Shown here: piece by piece, positions 33,676 to 38,240 of the stretch
Position numbering within the stretch: the first letter of the stretch is position 1
Layout: the number at the start of each line of letters is the position of its first letter
Assembly (NCBI RefSeq): GCF_014650755.1
Contig: NZ_BMVO01000036.1
Location: 1-38,240, forward strand
Source: Streptomyces chryseus
GTDB lineage: Bacteria; Actinomycetota; Actinomycetes; Streptomycetales; Streptomycetaceae
Reading direction: 5' to 3'
DNA: 38,240 bases
Position numbers and translations under genes: made by a program
The notes under the pieces: generated by a model
The model's database searches: none
What the model was told of the DNA's origin: nothing
The model's input: only the letters and a program-made list of their open reading frames with translations

Positions 33676-33850
33676 GCTCCAGCATCGCGCCCAAGGCACA
33701 GGCCCGCTTGGTCTCCGCATCCATGTCGTCGACTTGCAGGTCCACATGGGCTTGCATCTGCTGCGTGCCCGGGCGTTGAGGCCACACTGAGGGCGTGTGG
33801 TCGGCTTCCATCTGAAAACTGAGACTGGGGTGCTCCTGTTCGGGAGCCCG
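33675..33850 (-). pseudogene. VOC (glyoxalase-like) protein fragment
   Basis: The minus strand encodes EHPSLSFQMEADHTPSVWPQ then RPGTQQMQAHVDLQVDDMDA and ETKRACALGAMLER. The QQMQAHVDLQVDDMDA pattern, with its metal-binding His, is typical of the second half of VOC/glyoxalase-fold proteins. No start is present and a stop lies just upstream (near 33855). It runs into the terB fragment in a different frame, giving a chimeric junction. Confidence 0.65.
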
Positions 33851-34442
33851 CAGTCAGACCCACTCCGGCTCACTCTCCACTTCCTCCCAGCCCAGCACGC
33901 CGGGGCCGGCTCGTGGGTATGGATCTGGTCGTGATCGCTGAGCCTCGTCCGCCACTGACAGCGGGACCGCGGATGCGGTCATGCGGCGCAAGCCTGCACG
34001 CCAGGCTTCAGTAGCTGCGAGAGCAAGCCAAGGCGCTCGTTGCCCAGTACCACGAGCTCAAGGACGCCGAAGACGAAGACGGTCTCGTCCGCCGGGCAGC
34101 ATGCTCACGGCCATCGCCTCCCATCACGACGCCCGAGCCGCCGTCTGTGACCGGCTCGTCACCGCCGAGCCGTCCCTGTCCGACGAACACCGCGGCGAGG
34201 CCGAGCATCAACGCGCCAACGCCTACAACGCCCGCAAGTATGCCCTGCTCACCACCCGCAGGACCGCCTGAGAAGCTGCTTCTGCTCCCTCGCCTGACGG
34301 TGCCTGCCATGGGGCAAATTACACGGGCAGATTCCGTTTCGGCTGCTCCATGACACGGCGGCCCGGCACACGATCAACACGTCTTGCTCCATGGGAATCT
34401 GCGGTCCAGCACGATGACATGGAGCCCGGAGGTACACCGCTC
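33851..34442. other. stretch with a possible decayed gene
   Basis: About 590 bases. On the plus strand, two frames between 34010 and 34271 give helical, charged sequence: LREQAKALVAQYHELKDAED and, after a frame change, SHHDARAAVCDRLVTAEPSL followed by EHQRANAYNARKYALLTTRR ending in TGA at 34271. I do not recognise a family; it looks like a broken hypothetical gene. The promoter for the DUF5753 regulator is presumably at 34280-34420. Confidence 0.4.
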
Positions 34443-35342
34443 GTGGCGGCGAACAACAACCCCACCGTCAGACGACGCCGTCTTGGAGCCGAGCTTCGCC
34501 GGCTCCGCCAGGCCAGTGGGCTCAAGGGCTCCGAAGTGGCCGAGCGGCTCATGGTCTCCCAGCCCAAGATCAGCCATATCGAGAACGGCAACCGTGCCAT
34601 CAGCCCTCGCGATGTGCGCGACCTGTGCGCGATCTACGGAGTGACGGACCCGCAGGTCATCAACTCGCTGATGCGGATGGCCAGGGAATCCGGGCAGCAG
34701 GGCTGGTGGCACGCATACAAAGACATCCCCCAGAGCGTCTACATCGCCCTGGAGACGGACGCCACCTCCCTCTACACCTACGAGTCCATGGTGATCCCCG
34801 CTCTGCTGCAGACCCCCGCCTACGCCGACGCGGTCATCGGGGAAACGATTCCCCAACTCACCGCCGAACAGGCCGCCACGCGCCTGAAGGTGCGGCTGCG
34901 CCGCCAGCACCGGATCTACGATCCGGTCCGGCCGCTGCGCCTGTGGGCGGTCCTGGACGAATCGGCACTGCACCGCGCCGTCGGCAGTCCCGACATCATG
35001 CGTGAACAACTGGAGCACCTGAACGCACTGGGCACCGAGCCGCACATCACGGTGCGGGTCCTCCCCTACGCCGCGGGCGCCCACCCGGGCATGTCAGGAC
35101 AGTTCTCCATCCTGCAGTTCACCGACAGCCCCGCGGCAGACGTGGTGCACCTGGACCGGTTCACCAATGACCTCTACCTGGACAAACCATCCGACGTACA
35201 GCACTACAGCATGCTGTACGACCACCTCCAAGCCCAGGCCCTCGCCCCTTACCGCAGCCGAGGCCTCATCACCGAGGTCACCAAGAGGTACACGCGGCAA
35301 ACCGCCCCTGAAGCAGCGGTTTCCAGTGCACTCACGTCATGA
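34443..35342 (+). CDS. XRE-family regulator with DUF5753 domain
   Basis: A 299-residue regulator. The N-terminal Cro/C1-type HTH spans roughly residues 17-58 (LRQASGLKGSEVAERLMVSQ, PKISHIENGNRAI). The DUF5753 domain follows with the family's YESMVIPALLQTPAYADAVI, RLKVRLRRQHRIYDP, LWAVLDESALHRAVGSPDIM, and GMSGQFSILQFTDSPAADVV. These proteins usually pair with a small DUF397 protein encoded next door; none is visible here. GTG 34443 is chosen since GGAGG lies 10 bases upstream; ATGs at 34413 and 34419 are alternatives. Function likely in differentiation or secondary-metabolism control (family knowledge). Confidence 0.92.
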   Translation: MAANNNPTVRRRRLGAELRRLRQASGLKGSEVAERLMVSQPKISHIENGNRAISPRDVRDLCAIYGVTDPQVINSLMRMARESGQQGWWHAYKDIPQSVYIALETDATSLYTYESMVIPALLQTPAYADAVIGETIPQLTAEQAATRLKVRLRRQHRIYDPVRPLRLWAVLDESALHRAVGSPDIMREQLEHLNALGTEPHITVRVLPYAAGAHPGMSGQFSILQFTDSPAADVVHLDRFTNDLYLDKPSDVQHYSMLYDHLQAQALAPYRSRGLITEVTKRYTRQTAPEAAVSSALTS

Positions 35343-35518
35343 CGGAGACGCTCCGTAGTCGTCTGCGGTGCCGATAGCCCTGTGTGGCCGCTACTGAGCA
35401 AACAGACGGACATCCAGGCTGTCGCCGACGGGGAGACTGCCCCGGGCGAACTGAACACAGGCGGCGCAGCGAGCCGACCAGGGGTTCAGCGCCCAGCGGG
35501 CTACTGGGTAGCACGGCT

Positions 35519-35548
35519 CGGGGCCGGCCGCCGCTGCGGCCGGCCCCG
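35519..35548 (+). terminator. GC-rich hairpin terminator
   Basis: A 13-bp perfect stem around GGGGCCGGCCGC with the 4-base loop CGCT, 177 bases after the DUF5753 gene. There is no T-run. It could terminate that transcript or act in either direction. Confidence 0.6.
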
Positions 35549-35612
35549 GGAGGCCGTGCTCGGAACCCTCCCGGCTCACCACGGTCGCGTGCCCGCAAGG
35601 CGCGCCTTGTAA

Positions 35613-36100
35613 CACGCAGAAACTCACGACGCTCCGAGGCGCGAGGTCCACGGCCGGCTCGACGAACTCACCACCCTGGTCACCGAGCGGCTCACCGCGG
35701 CCGCCCAGGCCGGACACGTCGAGTGGTCGGCGGTGCGTACCATCGTGGGCCAGGCCGTCGACGAGCTCCGCCGCGAACCGCTCCCCACCACCGGCAACAT
35801 CGCCGACGACACGGGCGGGGGTGGCGGCGGCGCTCTGGAGCGGGCACCGGCTGACACCGAGCGGCATCCCGCTGACGCGAACGCGGTGCGGCGCCTGGTC
35901 GAAGAGATGGCGCCGCCGGCGGCTGACTGGGCCAGATCGCGCTCGAACTCGCCCCTCCCTACCTCTCCGAACAAGAAGCCGTCGACACCATCCTCACCCG
36001 GTTCGCGGACGACATCAGCAGCGACACCGAGACCATCCTCGCCGTACGCCGCTACGCGCTCACCGGCGACCGCCGCGCTCTGGAAGGCACCTGGATCTGA
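35613..36100 (+). pseudogene. hypothetical protein, frameshifted
   Basis: Frame one reads RRLDELTTLVTERLTAAAQA-like helical sequence (exact: REVHGRLDELTTLVTERLTA, then GHVEWSAVRTIVGQAVDELR and NIADDTGG) up to MAPPAADWA. A one-base loss near 35932 shifts the frame, after which IALELAPPYLSEQEAVDTIL, RFADDISSDTETILAVRRYA and LTGDRRALEGTWI run to the TGA at 36098. There is no good start codon: a TAA lies just upstream at 35610 and the first GTG is 35733. It looks like a ~160-residue helical protein of unknown function, broken at both places. Confidence 0.6.
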
Positions 36101-37281
36101 CCGGGCACGCGGCGGCGGGGCGTCGGTCAATCCTCGGTCTGGAGGAAGACCGCCTGAACTCTCAGGAGTCGGGTTGTCACTTGGCACGCTCCGTACGGCG
36201 CTCGGCAAGAGCGGTGCGCGCCTGGCGCTCGTCGAGGAGGAGGCCACGCTCCTCGCGGGCGACGCGCTGGACCTCCTGGACGGTCGCGGCCCGGCCGCCC
36301 GGGCTGCGGGTGTGGACGAGCTCGGCCGCGCCCAGGGCGAGCAGCTGCTCGCGGTCGTGCTGCGGGTGCCGGTCGGTTGTGTAGGCGGCAAGCACCCGCT
36401 GCTACAGCCCACTCACCGGTCCCCACCTCCTGCCCCCGGCCCAACGGGGCCTGTGACCGCCTGCTCAACGGCGCCAGCGTTCTCGTCCTCGCCGACGGCG
36501 GGCCTCAGCCCGTGCGGACCTTGCTCCCCAGGGCGCCTGGCCCCCACTGCCGCCGGCCCCTTGCGGCGGGACTCCTGCCCGATCACGTCGCTTCACCCTC
36601 CAGTGCACGGCGGGCACCACTAGCCGCGCCCTTTCTTGGAGTGTTGTACAGCTCACCGGCCCGCTGCAGGGGTAAGGCGCGCAATGTCTCGATCGCGCGG
36701 TTGGGCGAGACGCAACACCGCCGCATGCCGGTCCGCGCGGGAGGGCGGCCCGTCCCCTCCCGCGCCCGGTGAACCCCGTGTCGCCGTTTCACCCCACCGA
36801 GTCTATGACCGGAGGTTCACCACCACCGTTGAGCCGGGCGACACGCGCACCCTCCCCTCTGGGTTCCATTGCGCGCGTTCCGGGGGCCTCGAAACCGCGC
36901 CTCGGCGGGGCCCCCAACCCAGCCAGACCAGGGTGCGGCGTGCGTCGCGACTCTGCATGGCAGCGGCCCACTGAGCGACGCGTGCACCTTCACGGATTCG
37001 GGTGCTCGCTCCCAGTGCCCCGACGGACCGCGTCTGGCCCGGGGCCACGATCTCGCCCCAAGCATGGGCCAGGGGCCACGACAACAGAGCCCGCAGCTGC
37101 GGGCCGGACGTAGTCGCGTGCCGACCTTGCTGACTCCTGCCGAGCGGAGCGAGGCATCGTCCAGCTCAGCGTGCCCGTGCCGTGTATGGGGCCTGGTCAC
37201 CCCTGTACCCCGGTTGCGATGGCAGGCCTGGACAGCAGACCGGCAGGCCGTTGACGTAAAGCAGCTCCATGGCTCGCACGA
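36101..37281. other. 1.2-kb stretch without a recognised gene
   Basis: No convincing coding gene. The best candidate is a 72-codon minus-strand frame (36177-36395, starting GTG; contains REQLLALGAAELVHTRSP), which lacks a ribosome-binding site and is bounded upstream by a TAG. Between about 36800 and 37250 both strands are open in several frames but with no motif and no start signals. It may be decayed mobile DNA. Confidence 0.45.
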
Positions 37282-37317
37282 CGAAGCGCCCAACCCAGCA
37301 AGGGGAAGGGCGCTTCG
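37282..37317 (-). terminator. hairpin terminator for the secreted-protein gene
   Basis: A 10-bp perfect stem (CGAAGCGCCC with GGGCGCTTCG) and a 16-base loop lie 21 bases past the 3' end of the minus-strand secreted-protein gene. Confidence 0.8.
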
Positions 37318-37338
37318 AAGCACAGCGTCCGGATGGTG

Positions 37339-37752
37339 TCAGACGCAGATGCTGCCGGCGCAGATGTTGACCTTGACCGGCAGGACGGTGATGCCGAACT
37401 TCGTCAGGTAGGTGCTGATCGTGGCCGCCTCCAGGTTCGCCAGCTGCACGGTGACGGGCAGGTTGACGTTGTTGTCGGCCACGTTGACCAGGGCCACTTC
37501 CAGGTCGTCGAGCTGAGTGCCGGACAGGACGTTGATGTCCCCGACGTTGACCGTAGTGCCGTTCAGGACGTTGTTGACCGTGATCAGGCCGGAGCAGTTC
37601 ACCGTGTGGTTCGGGCCGCCGCCCTGGTTGGAGCAGCTGTAGCTGTGCGGGCCGCTGGCCGTCTGCTGCTGGGCCGCAGCCGGAGCGAGAGCCGCACCCA
37701 CCAGGGACACAGCCAGGCCGGCCGTAGCAGTAAAACGAGCGAGCTTGCGCAT
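37339..37752 (-). CDS. small secreted cysteine-containing protein, unknown function
   Basis: A 137-residue protein with a clear signal peptide (MRKLARFTATAGLAVSLVGA then ALAPAAAQQ). The mature ~110 residues are rich in Asn, Val, Thr and hydrophobic beta-type stretches (LITVNNVLNGTTVNVGDINV, VALVNVADNNVNLPVTVQLA) with four cysteines (SYSCSNQ, VNCSG, NICAGSICV) that could form two disulfides. I do not recognise a family; it has the look of a surface or structural protein. GAGGAG lies 6 bases upstream of the ATG, and a terminator follows, so it is a self-contained, probably expressed gene. Confidence 0.82.
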   Translation of the reverse strand: MRKLARFTATAGLAVSLVGAALAPAAAQQQTASGPHSYSCSNQGGGPNHTVNCSGLITVNNVLNGTTVNVGDINVLSGTQLDDLEVALVNVADNNVNLPVTVQLANLEAATISTYLTKFGITVLPVKVNICAGSICV

Positions 37753-38240
37753 AGTCGTCTCCTCAACGTTTTCAGCCGCCGAAGCAAAAGAAACGGCCGG
37801 TCGGCCGCTCTTCTTCGGCTGGTCGAATGCGTTGGTAATCCTTGCCCCGGCCCCGTCCTGACCCAAGACGGTATTCGGCTGCCTACCAGCCGCATACCCG
37901 GTCTGCGCTCACCGCTGCCACATTCCCCTGGCAAGGCTCATGCGAGGGCCGAAGAACCCGGGATCGCCATGTCGAGCTTCAGCCAATGTCCTCCGCCCGC
38001 AAACGGACCCGGCATTCCCGCCACCCGAGGTGAAGCCCCTTGAGGGCCCGCACAGGCGAGGCGGGAACGGGCCACGCTTGAACGATTGAACGCGTCCCAA
38101 AAGCGACCGCCCGGAGATAGGGCAACTCTAAATGGTCGAGCCGTGAATAAGCGCTTACCCTCTGGCACCGAAAGCGGCCCTTAGAAGCCGTTGCAGTATC
38201 GATCTTGGTGAGCGTGAGTTCGAGGTCGCTGACTCGGTCG
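37753..38240. other. upstream region of the secreted-protein gene to window end
   Basis: About 490 bases with no gene I can support. It should include the promoter of the minus-strand secreted-protein gene. The last ~70 bases on the minus strand can be read as DRVSDLELTLTKIDTATASK, possibly the end of a gene entering from the right, but this is too short to assign. Confidence 0.4.

Noticed and set aside
36817..37323. 168-codon minus-strand ORF
   Set aside because: Arg/Ser/Cys-rich composition, no start signal, overlaps the terminator of the neighbouring gene.
1..38240. CRISPR arrays, tRNA or rRNA genes
   Set aside because: No regularly spaced repeats, no cloverleaf or rRNA-like sequence noticed on reading either strand.

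Overview
The window is high-GC actinobacterial DNA and almost certainly comes from a Streptomyces chromosome. The evidence is very strong third-position G/C bias, many GTG starts, ATGA/GTGA start-stop overlaps, a single in-frame TTA (bldA-type) codon among the intact genes, and typical families (DUF5753 XRE regulator, PucR regulator, TerD proteins, Asp23 operon, LCP protein). No rRNA, tRNA or CRISPR array was seen. Intact operons alternate with many truncated, frameshifted or fused genes and transposase remnants, as on a decaying, transposon-rich chromosome arm.

Layout. (1) 1-2.1 kb: nested insertion-sequence debris. An IS4-type transposase tail abuts an IS3-type element with an intact orfB and a beheaded orfA, which is fused to the front of an IS5-type transposase. 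(2) 2.1-3.15 kb: no intact gene; an oxygenase tail and a 7-bp tandem repeat. (3) 3.15-4.4 kb: PucR-type regulator. (4) 4.4-15.9 kb: the most coherent block, a cell-envelope glycan locus. It holds a small DUF2613-like membrane protein (minus strand), then on the plus strand a DUF3068 membrane protein, a GT4 glycosyltransferase, a methyltransferase that seems to start at ATT, a 1430-residue AftD-like arabinofuranosyltransferase with discoidin-like domains, an HHxxxD acyltransferase/condensation protein, a second methyltransferase, a DMT-type membrane transporter with the TTA codon, and a Trm112-like protein. From AftD to Trm112 the genes are translationally coupled or nearly so. (5) 16-18.4 kb: integrase, ISL3 and SAV_915/SseB-like fragments and a broken lysA still followed by a perfect 17-bp-stem terminator. 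(6) 18.5-22.9 kb: permease stub, aldehyde dehydrogenase, secreted phospholipase-D-like protein, truncated CorA. (7) 23-24.9 kb: Asp23 envelope-stress operon whose last two genes are frameshifted. (8) 24.9-28.3 kb: APH(6)-type kinase, IS5 remnant, and a TetR/membrane protein/GNAT operon behind a perfect 10-5-10 operator that looks leaderless. (9) 28.4-33.9 kb: terD-tatA-terD operon, divergent blaI-like/M56 peptidase pair, LCP cell-wall ligase, GlsB-like protein and a terB-VOC chimera. Two near-identical 16-bp dyads (30002 and 31540) link the BlaI-like regulator to its own operon and to the LCP gene. (10) 34.4-38.2 kb: DUF5753 regulator, a broken hypothetical, about 1.2 kb of unexplained DNA, and a small secreted cysteine-containing protein with its own terminator.

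How the parts work together (inference). The 4.4-15.9 kb block resembles the mycobacterial gene set around Rv0224c-Rv0227c and Rv0236c (methyltransferase, GT, DUF3068, AftD, DUF2613), here placed next to acyl-transfer, methylation and export genes. It may build and export an arabinose-containing, acylated or methylated envelope glycan. The BlaI/M56/LCP/TerD block may be a cell-wall-stress circuit. Many single-base lesions could be real decay or draft-sequence errors; this cannot be settled from the sequence alone.
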